DNA of 64,000 nucleotides, taken from the NCBI RefSeq assembly GCF_003096655.1, contig NZ_QEKQ01000002.1, forward strand, positions 372,001 to 436,000, written 5' to 3'. The position numbers and the translations under genes were made by a program. The notes below the pieces were generated by a model that was given only the letters and a program-made list of their open reading frames with translations, had not been told where the DNA came from and did no database searches. This DNA is from Tamilnaduibacter salinus (GTDB lineage Bacteria > Pseudomonadota > Gammaproteobacteria > Pseudomonadales > Oleiphilaceae). Positions 45,197 to 53,909 of this stretch are shown in pieces (position 1 is the stretch's first letter; the number at the start of each line of letters is the position of its first letter).

Positions 45197-45232
45197 ACAA
45201 AAAAGGGCCGCGAAACACCCCGCAGCCCCTTT
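45197..45232 (-). terminator. Terminator-like hairpin between prpF and prpD
   Basis: On the minus strand AAAGGGGCTGCG (45232-45221) pairs with CGCGGCCCTTTT (45212-45201) over 12 positions with two G-T pairs and an 8-base loop, and runs into TTTTTTGTTT. It would end or weaken transcription before prpD. Confidence 0.7.
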
Positions 45233-45252
45233 AGAGTCCAGCCACACTCTGA

Positions 45253-46428
45253 TCAGAAGGCATCCCCGGGAATACGAACCCAGCCCTCCATCAGAATGCG
45301 GGCACTTCGGCTCATGATGGCCTTGTCCACCACCCATTCGCCTTCCGATTGGGACGCTTTCGCGCCGACGCGCAAGATGCCGGACGGATGGCCGAATCGC
45401 ACGTCGGTCCGGTCCCCGCCACCGGCGGCCTCATTCACGACGGTTCCGGGAATGGCCGCGGCGGCGCTGATGGCGACGGCAGCCGTGCCCATCATCGCAT
45501 GGTGGAGTTTTCCCATGGACAGCGCTCGGACCAGTACGTCCACATCCGTTGCTTTCACCATCTTTCCACTGGACGCTTCATAGTCCGCCGGCGGCGCGAC
45601 AAACGCCACCTTGGGCGTGTGCTGGCGGCCCGCCGCCTCCGAAACATCCTCGATCAGCCCCATCCGGACCGCCCCATGAGCGCGGATGGTCTCGAACATC
45701 GACAGCGCCTGCTCGTCGTTGTTGATGTCATCCTGCAGCTCGGTACCGGTGTAGCCAACGGCTGCGGCATTAACGAAGATCGTGGGGATTCCGGCGTTGA
45801 TCATGGTGGCCTGCAGCGTCCCGACGCCCGGCACCTCAAGCTCATCGACCACATTCCCGGTCGGGAAAATCGCACCATCGCCTGCCGGATCGACGAATTC
45901 AATCTGGACTTCCGCCGCTGGGAAGGTGACGCCGTCCAGTTCGAAATCGCCGGTTTCCTGAACGGCACCATCTGTCATCGGAATCCGCGCAATGATGGTC
46001 TTGCCGATGTTCGCCTGCCAGATGCGTACGGTCGCGGTGCCGTTCTCCGGCAACTGATCCGCATCGACCAGACCGCTGTTGATCGCAAAGGCACCAACCG
46101 CCGCGGACAGATTGCCGCAGTTGCCACTCCAGTCCACGAACGGCTTATCAATGCTGATCTGGCCAAACAGGTAATCCACATCGTGCTCCGGCCGATCACT
46201 TTTGGCCAGGATCACGGTTTTGCTGGTGCTCGAGGTTGCCCCGCCCATTCCGTCGGTCTGCTTGCCGTAGGGGTCCGGGCTGCCGATCACACGCTGGAGC
46301 AGCGCGTCCCTGGCATCACCCGGGCGTTGAGCCGCTTCCGGCAGGTCACTAAGGGCAAAAAACACCCCTTTGCTGGTCCCGCCACGCATGTAAGTGGCGG
46401 GTATCCGGATCTGAGGTACGTGCGTCAT
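45253..46428 (-). CDS. prpF: 2-methylaconitate cis-trans isomerase PrpF
   Basis: About 391 residues, diaminopimelate-epimerase-like fold; signature RIPATYMRGGTSKGVFF at the start, DGMGGATSSTSKTVIL, and SGNCGNLSAAVGAFAI (Cys of the active site region). It isomerises the AcnD product so that PrpB can use it. ATG 46428 has GGGAGA eight bases upstream; the frame is open to 46509 inside acnD. Confidence 0.95.
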   Translation of the reverse strand: MTHVPQIRIPATYMRGGTSKGVFFALSDLPEAAQRPGDARDALLQRVIGSPDPYGKQTDGMGGATSSTSKTVILAKSDRPEHDVDYLFGQISIDKPFVDWSGNCGNLSAAVGAFAINSGLVDADQLPENGTATVRIWQANIGKTIIARIPMTDGAVQETGDFELDGVTFPAAEVQIEFVDPAGDGAIFPTGNVVDELEVPGVGTLQATMINAGIPTIFVNAAAVGYTGTELQDDINNDEQALSMFETIRAHGAVRMGLIEDVSEAAGRQHTPKVAFVAPPADYEASSGKMVKATDVDVLVRALSMGKLHHAMMGTAAVAISAAAAIPGTVVNEAAGGGDRTDVRFGHPSGILRVGAKASQSEGEWVVDKAIMSRSARILMEGWVRIPGDAF

Positions 46429-46444
46429 CGCATTATTCTCCCAC

Positions 46445-49042
46445 TCAGGCCGTCGCGTCCGCTTCCATGAAGTCCTTGGCGAAGCGCTGAAGCACACCGC
46501 CGGCTTCATAGATGCTGCTTTCTTCCTGCGTGTCCAGTCGGCAGATGACCGGTACCGCCAGCTCTTCGCCGTTGCGACGACGGATCTTCAGGGTGAGTTG
46601 CCCCCCGGGGATCAGTTCGCCCTCGACGTCATAGATTTCGCTGCCGTCCAGCTCCAGGGTCTTACGGGTTGTGCCTTCTTCGAACTGGAGCGGCAGTACA
46701 CCCATGCCAATCAGATTGGTCCGGTGGATGCGTTCAAAGCCTTCTGCAACAATCGCCTCCACGCCCGCCAGTCGGACGCCTTTCGCCGCCCAGTCACGGG
46801 AGGACCCCTGACCGTAGTCAGCACCGGCCACAATAATGAGCGGCTGCTTGCGATCCATGTAGGTCTCGATCGCCTCCCACATCCGGATTTCCTGGCCTTC
46901 CGGCTCCAGGCGCGTCAGCGATCCCTGTTTGATGTCGCCGTTCTCGTCCCGAACCATCTCGTTCAGAAGCTTCGGGTTGGCGAAGGTGGCGCGCTGAGCC
47001 GTCAGGTGATCGCCCCGGTGCGTGGCGTAGGAATTGAAGTCTTCTTCCGGCAGCCCCATTTTCGCCAGGTACTCGCCAGCGGCGCTGGTCGGCAGGATGG
47101 CATTCGACGGTGACAGGTGATCCGTCGTGATGTTGTCGCCCAACACCGCCAGCGGGCGCATGCCCTGCAGCGTCGGCTTGTGGGCCAGCGCCCCTTCCCA
47201 GTATGGCGGACGACGAATATAGGTACTCTGCGGACGCCACTCATAGAGTGGGTCGGCCATCGCCTCACCCTTGTTGGTCATGTCGAACATCGGGATATAC
47301 ACGTCACGGAACTGCTCGGGCTTGACGCTCTCGTTCACGATGTCATCGATTTCCTCATCACTCGGCCACAGATCCTTCAGCGTGACAGGATTGCCATCCG
47401 GATCCGTGCCCAGAACGTCCTTCTCGATATCGAAGCGGATGGTGCCCGCAATCGCATAGGCCACCACCAGCGGCGGTGACGCCAGGAACGCCTGCTTGGC
47501 ATAGGGGTGAATCCGGCCATCAAAGTTCCGGTTGCCGGACAGGACGGCCGTGGAGTAGAGATCCCGGTCCACCACCTCTTTCTGGATCTCCGGGTCGAGC
47601 GCACCGCTCATGCCGTTGCACGTGGTGCAGGCGAAAGCCACAACACCAAAACCGAGGTCTTCAAGCTCCGGCAGAAGCTCGGCCTCTTCAAGATACATCT
47701 TGACGGTTTTGGAACCCGGTGCGAGCGAGGACTTCACCCACGGCTTGCGGGTCAGCCCCTTGCGATTGGCGTTTCTCGCCAGCAGCCCCGCCGCGATCAT
47801 GTTGCGCGGGTTACTGGTATTGGTGCAGCTGGTGATCGCCGCGATGATGACCGCGCCATCCGGCATCTTGCCCTCTTCCTGCTCCACCTTGCCGGCAATG
47901 CCGCGCTCGGCCAGCTCGGAGGTGGGCAGTTTGGCGTGGGGACGGGACGGGCCGGCCAGTGTCCGCGTCACTTTTGACAGGTCGAAGGTCAGTACCCGCT
48001 CGTACTCGGCGGTCTCGAGGTCGTCCGCCCAGAGCCCGGTTTCCTTCGCGTACTGCTCCACCAGGCGCACCTGATCGTCATCACGCCCCGTCAGCGTCAG
48101 GTAATCAATGGTCTGTTCGTCGATGTAGAACATCGCGGCCGTCGCCCCATACTCGGGCGTCATGTTGGAGATGGTCGCCCGGTCGCCCACGGTCAGTGCT
48201 CGGGCGCCTTCACCGAAGAACTCCAGATACGCACCAACGACCCGCTCTTCCCGCAGGAATTCGGTGATCGACAGAACGATGTCGGTCCCGGTAACTCCCG
48301 GCTGAGGCTTACCGACCAGCTCGACGCCCACGATGTCCGGCAGACGCATGTAGGAGGCGCGGCCCAGCATGACGCTTTCGGCCTCAAGACCACCCACGCC
48401 CACTGAGATCACGCCCAGCGCGTCGACCATCGGGGTATGACTGTCCGTTCCCACCAGCGTGTCCGGGAACGCGACACCGGCTCGGGCCTGCACCACCGGC
48501 GACATCTTCTCCAGGTTGATCTGGTGCATGATGCCGTTCCCCGGCGGAATCACATCCACATTCTCGAAGGCGGTTTTGGTCCAGTTGATGAAGTGGAAAC
48601 GATCATCGTTGCGGCGCTCTTCAATCGCCCGGTTCTTCTCAAACGCGCCCTCCTCGTAGCCGGCGTGTTCGACGGCCAGCGAGTGGTCAACGATCAATTG
48701 TGTCGGCACCACCGGGTTTACCTTGGACGGATCGCCGCCTTTTTCGGCAATGGCATCGCGGAGCCCCGCCAGATCGACCAACGCGGTCTGCCCGAGAATG
48801 TCGTGGCAGACAACCCGCGCCGGGTACCAGGGGAAGTCCTGATCACGACGACGCTCAACGATCTGCTTCAGCGCGTCCGTCAGCGATTCCGGATCACACC
48901 GACGCACCAGGTTTTCGGCGAGCACGCGGGACGTGAATGGCAGGGTCTTGTAGGCGCCCGGTTGGATGTCTTCCACGGCCGCGCGGGTGTCAAAGTAGTC
49001 GAGATCCGTTCCGGGAAGGGATTTTCGATAATCGGTATTCAT
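46445..49042 (-). CDS. acnD: Fe/S-dependent 2-methylisocitrate dehydratase AcnD
   Basis: 865 residues, aconitase superfamily. [4Fe-4S] ligands are in AAITSCTNTSNPRNM and FACTTCNGMSG; DSHTPMVDALG and GSSRDWAAKG (swivel-domain Ser/Arg) are present. Shorter than AcnA (about 890) and in an operon with prpF, the standard context for AcnD rather than housekeeping aconitase. Converts 2-methylcitrate via 2-methylaconitate to 2-methylisocitrate. Confidence 0.94.
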   Translation of the reverse strand: MNTDYRKSLPGTDLDYFDTRAAVEDIQPGAYKTLPFTSRVLAENLVRRCDPESLTDALKQIVERRRDQDFPWYPARVVCHDILGQTALVDLAGLRDAIAEKGGDPSKVNPVVPTQLIVDHSLAVEHAGYEEGAFEKNRAIEERRNDDRFHFINWTKTAFENVDVIPPGNGIMHQINLEKMSPVVQARAGVAFPDTLVGTDSHTPMVDALGVISVGVGGLEAESVMLGRASYMRLPDIVGVELVGKPQPGVTGTDIVLSITEFLREERVVGAYLEFFGEGARALTVGDRATISNMTPEYGATAAMFYIDEQTIDYLTLTGRDDDQVRLVEQYAKETGLWADDLETAEYERVLTFDLSKVTRTLAGPSRPHAKLPTSELAERGIAGKVEQEEGKMPDGAVIIAAITSCTNTSNPRNMIAAGLLARNANRKGLTRKPWVKSSLAPGSKTVKMYLEEAELLPELEDLGFGVVAFACTTCNGMSGALDPEIQKEVVDRDLYSTAVLSGNRNFDGRIHPYAKQAFLASPPLVVAYAIAGTIRFDIEKDVLGTDPDGNPVTLKDLWPSDEEIDDIVNESVKPEQFRDVYIPMFDMTNKGEAMADPLYEWRPQSTYIRRPPYWEGALAHKPTLQGMRPLAVLGDNITTDHLSPSNAILPTSAAGEYLAKMGLPEEDFNSYATHRGDHLTAQRATFANPKLLNEMVRDENGDIKQGSLTRLEPEGQEIRMWEAIETYMDRKQPLIIVAGADYGQGSSRDWAAKGVRLAGVEAIVAEGFERIHRTNLIGMGVLPLQFEEGTTRKTLELDGSEIYDVEGELIPGGQLTLKIRRRNGEELAVPVICRLDTQEESSIYEAGGVLQRFAKDFMEADATA

Positions 49043-49089
49043 GGTTCAGGACTCAGTGAGGAGATTCGGTTCAACGGCGGAAAGGGAAT

Positions 49090-49112
49090 CGAGGGGGCAG
49101 TCAGCCCCCTCG
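49090..49112. other. GC-rich hairpin between prpC and acnD
   Basis: CGAGGGGGC-AGTCA-GCCCCCTCG, a perfect 9-bp stem in the 80-base spacer. No T-run follows on the coding (minus) strand, so it is more likely an RNA-stability element than a terminator. Confidence 0.5.
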
Positions 49113-49122
49113 CGATCTGTCA

Positions 49123-50247
49123 TCAGCGCTTGTCGATCGGCAGCCAGTCGCAATGCTCCGGGCCGGTGTAGTCGGCGCTCGGGCGGATGATGCGATTGTT
49201 CTCACGCTGCTCTTTCACGTGAGCGGTCCAGCCGGCGGTCCGTGACATGACGAAGATCGGCGTGAACAGCTCGGTCGGAATGCCCATGAAGTGATAGGCC
49301 GACGCGTGGAAGAAGTCCGCGTTCGGGAACAGCTTCTTCTCGCGCCACATGACCTCTTCCATGCGCTCGGAGACCGGATAGAGCACGGTATCGCCCACTT
49401 CCTCGGCCAGCTTCTTTGACCACTGCTTGATCAGCGCGTTGCGCGGATCGGAGTCGCGGTAGACGGCGTGACCGAAGCCCATGATCTTGTCCTTGCGCTC
49501 CAGCATGCCCAGCAGCCCCTGCTCGGCTTCGTCCGGACCCGCAAACTTCTCGATCAGCGCCATTGCTGCTTCATTCGCACCGCCGTGCAACGGACCGCGG
49601 AGAGACCCAATCGCACCCGTCACACAGCTGTGAATGTCCGACAGAGTGGACGCACAGACCCGAGCCGTGAACGTCGATGCGTTGAACTCATGCTCGGCAT
49701 ACAGAATCAGGGACACGTTCATGACCCGCTCGTGAAGCTCACTGGGGGTCTTGCCGTGGAGCAGCTCGAGAAAGTGGCCGCCAATGGAGTCGATGTCACT
49801 CTGGGTATCGATCCGGACGCCATCCTCGGCATAGCGGTACCAGTAACAGATGATGCTTGGGAAGACGGCCAGCATGCGATCGATCTTGTCATCCTGCTGG
49901 CTGAAATCGGTCTCTGTTTCCAGATTCCCCAGCATGGAACAGCCTGTGCGCATCACGTCCATCGGGTGCGCGTTGCGCGGAATCTGCTCCAGAACGGTCT
50001 TCACCGGATCCGGCAGGGTTCGCAGGCTCTGAAGCTTGCGCTTGTACTCGTCGAGCTCCTGTCGATTCGGCAGTTTGCCGCGCAGTAGCAGGTAGGCGAT
50101 CTCTTCAAACTGGGCGTTTTCCGCCAGATCGGTGATGTCGTAGCCCCGGTAGGTCAGGCCGGTGCCTGACTGACCGACGGTACACAGTGCTGTGGTCCCG
50201 GCGACCTGACCGCGCAGGCCGGCGCCGCCGCTCTTCTGTTCCGCCAT
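49123..50247 (-). CDS. prpC: 2-methylcitrate synthase
   Basis: 374 residues, type-II-short citrate synthase of the PrpC group. Typical segments: LTYRGYDITDLAENAQFEEIAYLLL, GSLRGPLHGGANEAAM (active-site His), KIMGFGHAVYRDSDPRN (second His) and the Asp region near PNADFFHASAYHFMGI. Joins propionyl-CoA and oxaloacetate. Lies between prpB and acnD. Confidence 0.95.
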   Translation of the reverse strand: MAEQKSGGAGLRGQVAGTTALCTVGQSGTGLTYRGYDITDLAENAQFEEIAYLLLRGKLPNRQELDEYKRKLQSLRTLPDPVKTVLEQIPRNAHPMDVMRTGCSMLGNLETETDFSQQDDKIDRMLAVFPSIICYWYRYAEDGVRIDTQSDIDSIGGHFLELLHGKTPSELHERVMNVSLILYAEHEFNASTFTARVCASTLSDIHSCVTGAIGSLRGPLHGGANEAAMALIEKFAGPDEAEQGLLGMLERKDKIMGFGHAVYRDSDPRNALIKQWSKKLAEEVGDTVLYPVSERMEEVMWREKKLFPNADFFHASAYHFMGIPTELFTPIFVMSRTAGWTAHVKEQRENNRIIRPSADYTGPEHCDWLPIDKR

Positions 50248-50289
50248 GAGCGCTCTCCTTCTATTCGTTAATCGTTATAAGCCCGTCTG

Positions 50290-51174
50290 TTAGGAACGAC
50301 TTTTGAAAAGATCATCGAGTTTTTGCTCGAACTCGTGATAGTCCAGATAGTCGTACAGCTCCATCCGGGTCTGCATGTTGTCCACCTGCGAGGCCTGGCT
50401 GCCTTCTTCCAGAATGGTGCTGTACACCTGCTCCGCCGCCTTGTTCATCGCACGGAAGGCACTCAGCGGGTACAGAACAATACCGGCACCGGCCTGGGCA
50501 AGCTCTTCTTTGGTGAACAGCGGCGTTGAGCCGAACTCTGTAATGTTGGCCAGGATCGGCACATCCAGTGCGTCGGCAAACGCCCGGTAGTCGTCCAGAT
50601 CTTTCACCGCTTCGGCGAAGATGCCATCGGCACCCGCCTCGACACAGGCTTTCGCCCGATCAATGGCGGCCTCAAGCCCTTCCTGCTGAAACGCATCGGT
50701 CCGGGCCATGATAAAGAAGTTCTCGTCCTGCCGCGCGTCCGCGCAGGCCCGGATGCGGTCGACCATCTCATCTTTCGAGACGATTTCCTTGTTGGGCCGA
50801 TGACCACAACGCTTCTGGGCCACCTGGTCTTCGATATGGACGGCGGCCGCGCCCGCCCGTTCCATTTCCTGAATGGTCCGGCCAATATTGAAGGCACCGC
50901 CCCACCCCGTGTCGATATCCACGAGCAGCGGCAGCGACGAGGCCGCGGTGATCCGGCGTACGTCCTCGATGACGTCATTCATGGTGGTCATGCCCAGATC
51001 GGGCAGCCCGTAGGAGGCATTGGCCACACCACCACCAGAGAGATAAATGGCTTGATGACCGATCTTTTCGGCCATGATCGCCGAATAGGCATTGATCGTT
51101 CCGACAACCTGCAACGGCTGGTTCTGTTTGAGCGCCTCTCGGAACCGGGCACCCGGTGAGCGTGTTGTGGACAT
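50290..51174 (-). CDS. prpB: 2-methylisocitrate lyase
   Basis: About 294 residues, ICL/PEPM superfamily. Catalytic KRCGH at 121-125 (Cys123), metal-binding DIDTGWG and HIEDQVAQ. Cuts 2-methylisocitrate to succinate and pyruvate. ATG 51174 has GAGGAAGGGG upstream; an earlier in-frame ATG at 51198 has none. Confidence 0.95.
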   Translation of the reverse strand: MSTTRSPGARFREALKQNQPLQVVGTINAYSAIMAEKIGHQAIYLSGGGVANASYGLPDLGMTTMNDVIEDVRRITAASSLPLLVDIDTGWGGAFNIGRTIQEMERAGAAAVHIEDQVAQKRCGHRPNKEIVSKDEMVDRIRACADARQDENFFIMARTDAFQQEGLEAAIDRAKACVEAGADGIFAEAVKDLDDYRAFADALDVPILANITEFGSTPLFTKEELAQAGAGIVLYPLSAFRAMNKAAEQVYSTILEEGSQASQVDNMQTRMELYDYLDYHEFEQKLDDLFKSRS

Positions 51175-51240
51175 GGCGGTTCCCCTTCCTCTATCCAATC
51201 AATAACTCCCCGAAACCGGATTCCGAGGATCGTCTGCAAT

Positions 51241-51921
51241 TCAGAACGTTAGCGCGCCTTCCTCAATCCGTTTCTCAATATTGAGGCGGGCGGCGTTAAT
51301 GTGACGTTTCATGAGAAACTCAGCCAGCTCGCCATCCCGATCGGCAATGGCCTCGACAATCCGGCGATGTTCGGACAGCGCACGATGCGGGCGCCCTGAC
51401 GCTGTACTGAGACGATAGCGATACAGCCGAACGAGGTAATACAGATCGCCTAGCAGCATCTGGGCAAGCTTTGCATTCCGACTGCCCGTCGTTATCCGGT
51501 GATGGAAGTCATAGTCCCCTTCCGCCTGGTAATACGCCTGACCCTGCGCTTCCTCAATCATGCGCTCATGGCTGTCCAGGGTAGACAGAAGATCCGTGAT
51601 TTCAGCATCGGTCATGCGGTCGGCCGCCTGACGAGCTGCCAGCCCTTCCATCACTTCTCGGATGCGGTAGAGTTCCAGCAGCTCGTCGCCACTGATTGAG
51701 ACAACCTTGACACCGGCATGAGGGCGCCGGACCAGCAGACCTCTGGACTCCAGTCGCCCCAAAGCCTCCCTGAGCGGCCCACGCGTCAGCTCGAAGCGTT
51801 CACAAAGCTCCACTTCACCGATCTTTTCACCGGGGGCCAACTCACCTTTGACGATCGCCGTTTGCAGACAGTCAAAGGCGTCATCGGCGCGGGTACGGGT
51901 CTGTTGAGAGGCTGCCAGCAT
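51241..51921 (-). CDS. GntR family (FadR/FCD type) regulator, probable regulator of the prp operon
   Basis: About 226 residues. N-terminal winged helix (FDCLQTAIVKGELAPGEKIGEVEL, RGPLREALGRLESRGLL), C-terminal FCD domain with helices and metal-type His residues (FHHRITTGSRNAKL, HRRIVEAI). First gene of the prp run, 67 bases before prpB. Starts at ATG 51921; a GTG at 51972 is in frame. A 10-bp palindrome lies 2 bases before the ATG and may be its own operator. In this lineage prp operons are commonly governed by such GntR proteins instead of the sigma-54 activator PrpR. Confidence 0.88.
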   Translation of the reverse strand: MLAASQQTRTRADDAFDCLQTAIVKGELAPGEKIGEVELCERFELTRGPLREALGRLESRGLLVRRPHAGVKVVSISGDELLELYRIREVMEGLAARQAADRMTDAEITDLLSTLDSHERMIEEAQGQAYYQAEGDYDFHHRITTGSRNAKLAQMLLGDLYYLVRLYRYRLSTASGRPHRALSEHRRIVEAIADRDGELAEFLMKRHINAARLNIEKRIEEGALTF

Positions 51922-51923
51922 TT

Positions 51924-51933
51924 TTGTCGACAA
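51924..51933. promoter_or_regulatory. TTGTCGACAA palindrome at the gntR start
   Basis: Perfect 10-bp palindrome immediately upstream of the gntR ATG, of the T-x-GT...AC-x-A style favoured by FadR/FCD-family regulators. Possible autoregulatory operator; if the GTG at 51972 were the true start it would instead lie inside the gene. Confidence 0.35.
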
Positions 51934-52006
51934 TTTCGAGGTATCTGGAGCGAAAACTACGCCAGCCTTCACGGATTGTCAACAAAACCGGAGGTGAATA
52001 TCTGTT

Positions 52007-52132
52007 GCCGATGTCTCCGACTTCGCAGCAGCCCTCAGGACTGCCCGATCCCCGGGGAATGGTTCGCACGGTAGGCGCATACCGGTAAGATCGGTCGCCC
52101 TCGCGGGCGACTCGGAAGTCGGAGACATCGGC
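52007..52132. repeat. Long imperfect palindrome with 18-bp perfect arms
   Basis: GCCGATGTCTCCGACTTC at 52007-52024 is repeated in exact reverse complement at 52115-52132. Similarity continues inwards (GCCC...CCGATC...CCGG on both sides), and a GTCGCCC-TCGC-GGGCGAC hairpin lies at 52094-52111. It fills much of the 433-base region between gntR and galU. Looks like a small mobile palindromic element (REP/MITE type); copies elsewhere cannot be checked here. The rest of the region holds a possible -10 TACAAT at 52309 before galU. Confidence 0.65.
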
Positions 52133-52354
52133 TACGGGTTCACCAACGGTCAACATTGGAACTGGCCGCCTTCCTTGCACTTTCACGGTGATCTGCAAAC
52201 AACCCAAAAAAGAGGCCACCAGGAAAACCGAGAACGAATGGAGGCAGTCGCCGGAGCATCGCTCACTGTTGGCTTTTCTGCGGCTGCTCTGGACACACGG
52301 ATTCAGGTACAATCGCGATGATTTCACCCCCTGAGCAAGCAACAAGGAATGAAT

Positions 52355-53194
52355 ATGATCAGGAAGTGTCTTTTCCCAGTCGCTGGCTACGGCACCCGTT
52401 TCCTGCCGGCCACCAAAGCCATGCCGAAGGAAATCCTGCCGATCGTCAACAAACCGTTGGTGCAGTATGGCGTTGAGGAAGCGTCCGAAGCCGGTGTTCA
52501 TGAATTCGGGTTCGTCACCGGTCGTGGCAAGCGGGCGCTGGAGGATCACTTCGACATCAGCTTTGAGCTGGAGCACCAGATCGCCGGCTCCGGCAAGGAA
52601 GACCTCCTGACCTCCATACGGGATCTGATTGACAACAATTCCTTCGCCTTCACCCGTCAGAATGAGATGAAGGGCCTTGGGCACGCCATCCTGACCGGCC
52701 AGAACCTGATGGGTGATTCGCCCTTCGCGGTCATTCTGGCCGACGATTTCTGCGTTCCCGAAAAAGGCCACGACGGTGTACTGGCCCAGATGACCGCGCT
52801 GTACAACCAGTTCCGTTGCTCCATCGTGGCGATTGAGGAGGTACCGGCCGACCAGACCCACAAGTATGGGGTCATTGCCGGGGAGCCCATGAAAGACGGC
52901 CTCTATCGAATCACCGACATGGTGGAGAAGCCCAACCCGGAGGATGCGCCGACAAATCTCGCCATCATTGGCCGCTACATCCTGACACCCGACATTTTCG
53001 AGATCCTGTCGCGGACGGAGCCTGGGAAAGGGGGTGAAATCCAGATTACGGATGCGTTGCTGGAGCAGGCGAAGAACGGCTGCGTGCTGGCGTACCAGTT
53101 CAAGGGTCGCCGGTTCGACTGCGGTAGCATTGATGGTTTCGTCGAGGCGACCAATTACGTCTACGAAAACATCTACAAGGAAGGCAAGAGCTAG
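52355..53194 (+). CDS. galU: UTP-glucose-1-phosphate uridylyltransferase
   Basis: About 279 residues, same length as pseudomonad GalU. Nucleotide-binding GYGTRFLPATKAMPKEILPI near the start, GLGHAIL, VEKPNPEDAPTNLAIIGRYIL, and GKGGEIQITDAL. Makes UDP-glucose, the precursor for UDP-glucuronate and the EPS sugars. The second ATG (52355) is chosen because AAGGA sits seven bases before it; the ATG at 52349 is too close. The stop codon TAG lies within the left end of a palindromic element. Confidence 0.95.
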   Translation: MIRKCLFPVAGYGTRFLPATKAMPKEILPIVNKPLVQYGVEEASEAGVHEFGFVTGRGKRALEDHFDISFELEHQIAGSGKEDLLTSIRDLIDNNSFAFTRQNEMKGLGHAILTGQNLMGDSPFAVILADDFCVPEKGHDGVLAQMTALYNQFRCSIVAIEEVPADQTHKYGVIAGEPMKDGLYRITDMVEKPNPEDAPTNLAIIGRYILTPDIFEILSRTEPGKGGEIQITDALLEQAKNGCVLAYQFKGRRFDCGSIDGFVEATNYVYENIYKEGKS

Positions 53195-53360
53195 GAGTCT
53201 ACGCTGTAGAAAGTCGCACCGCTGCGACCGCCCCACTGCGGTCCCTTTTGAGCGCTCATTGTCGTTACATAGAACCACTATGCGCCTCAAATGACCGTCA
53301 AAATGGCCTCGCAGTGGGACGATCTCGCCTGGCACGATTTCTACCGCGCAGACTCCTGGG
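53191..53360. repeat. MITE-like imperfect palindrome at the galU stop codon
   Basis: The left end CTAGGAGTCTACGCTGTAGA (from 53191) matches the reverse complement of the right end CCAGGAGTCTGCGCGGTAGA (to about 53360). Inside, CCCACTGCGGTCCCTTTTGA (from 53231) mirrors CCCACTGCGAGGCCATTTTG read backwards from about 53317, and the centre (about 53260-53290) is also self-complementary. The whole stretch is therefore one imperfect palindrome of about 170 bp with no gene. A further GGAGTCTGCGC follows directly at about 53358. May also act as a terminator for galU. Confidence 0.7.
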
Positions 53361-53395
53361 AGTCTGCGCTCGAGGGGCACTGGTGTCCCGTCTGG

Positions 53396-53833
53396 CTACT
53401 CCTTCGTGCTCTGAGCACCATCCCCCAGTAACTGAAGAATCATGCGCCGGCTCTCGGGAGTCGCGTTCCGGAACCGGCGCAGCAACTCGACCTCTTCCTC
53501 GCTCGGCTGAAGGCGGCGGACTTCCCGCTCCAGGGTTTCCAGCACCCTGGACAGATCATTCCCTTCCGAGAACGTCAGACCCGGCAGTTCCATCTGCCCC
53601 GCGTCATCCCCATCCTCCAGATCCAGAAGCGAATCCAGCGACGTGCCGGTGGCGAAACACAGATCCATGAGTTCCTCGACATTGGGAACGCAGCGCTGCT
53701 TGCTGTCCGGCTGTTCCCAGCTCCGGACGCGTGAGTCGTCCACGTCGATCATTCGGGCCAGGTCCGAAATCGACAGGCTCTGTTTCTGGCGGAGCGCCTC
53801 AAGGCGGCGGTTGAACGTGGTGAGATAGCGCAT
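53396..53833 (-). CDS. Helix-turn-helix (Cro/CI-type) DNA-binding protein
   Basis: About 145 residues. HTH_3-like domain at about 8-65 (LEALRQKQSLSISDLARMI, SRVRSWEQPDSKQRCVPNVEELMDLCFATGTSLDSLL), then an acidic linker and a C-terminal helical part (LSRVLETLEREVRRL, EEEVELLRRFRNATPESRRMIL). Probable dimeric transcription factor; target unknown. ATG 53833 preferred to GTG 53851 on spacing. Stands alone on the minus strand, between the palindromic element and the crotonase-family gene. Confidence 0.78.
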   Translation of the reverse strand: MRYLTTFNRRLEALRQKQSLSISDLARMIDVDDSRVRSWEQPDSKQRCVPNVEELMDLCFATGTSLDSLLDLEDGDDAGQMELPGLTFSEGNDLSRVLETLEREVRRLQPSEEEVELLRRFRNATPESRRMILQLLGDGAQSTKE

Positions 53834-53909
53834 GGTATGGCGTCCAGTCACTTCCAGTGAGAGGCATTACCCTCTCCAGAATCCAGCATCCTCGACCGAT
53901 GGCCTTGCG

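Noticed and set aside
52309-52316. TACAAT before galU as a complete promoter
   Set aside because: The -10 is good but no -35 hexamer is present at 16-18 bases, so it is only mentioned, not listed.
51881-53380. 499-codon open frame antisense to galU and across both palindromes
   Set aside because: Lies opposite the clearly real galU and gntR genes; composition is that of a reversed GC-rich gene and it crosses the repeat elements.
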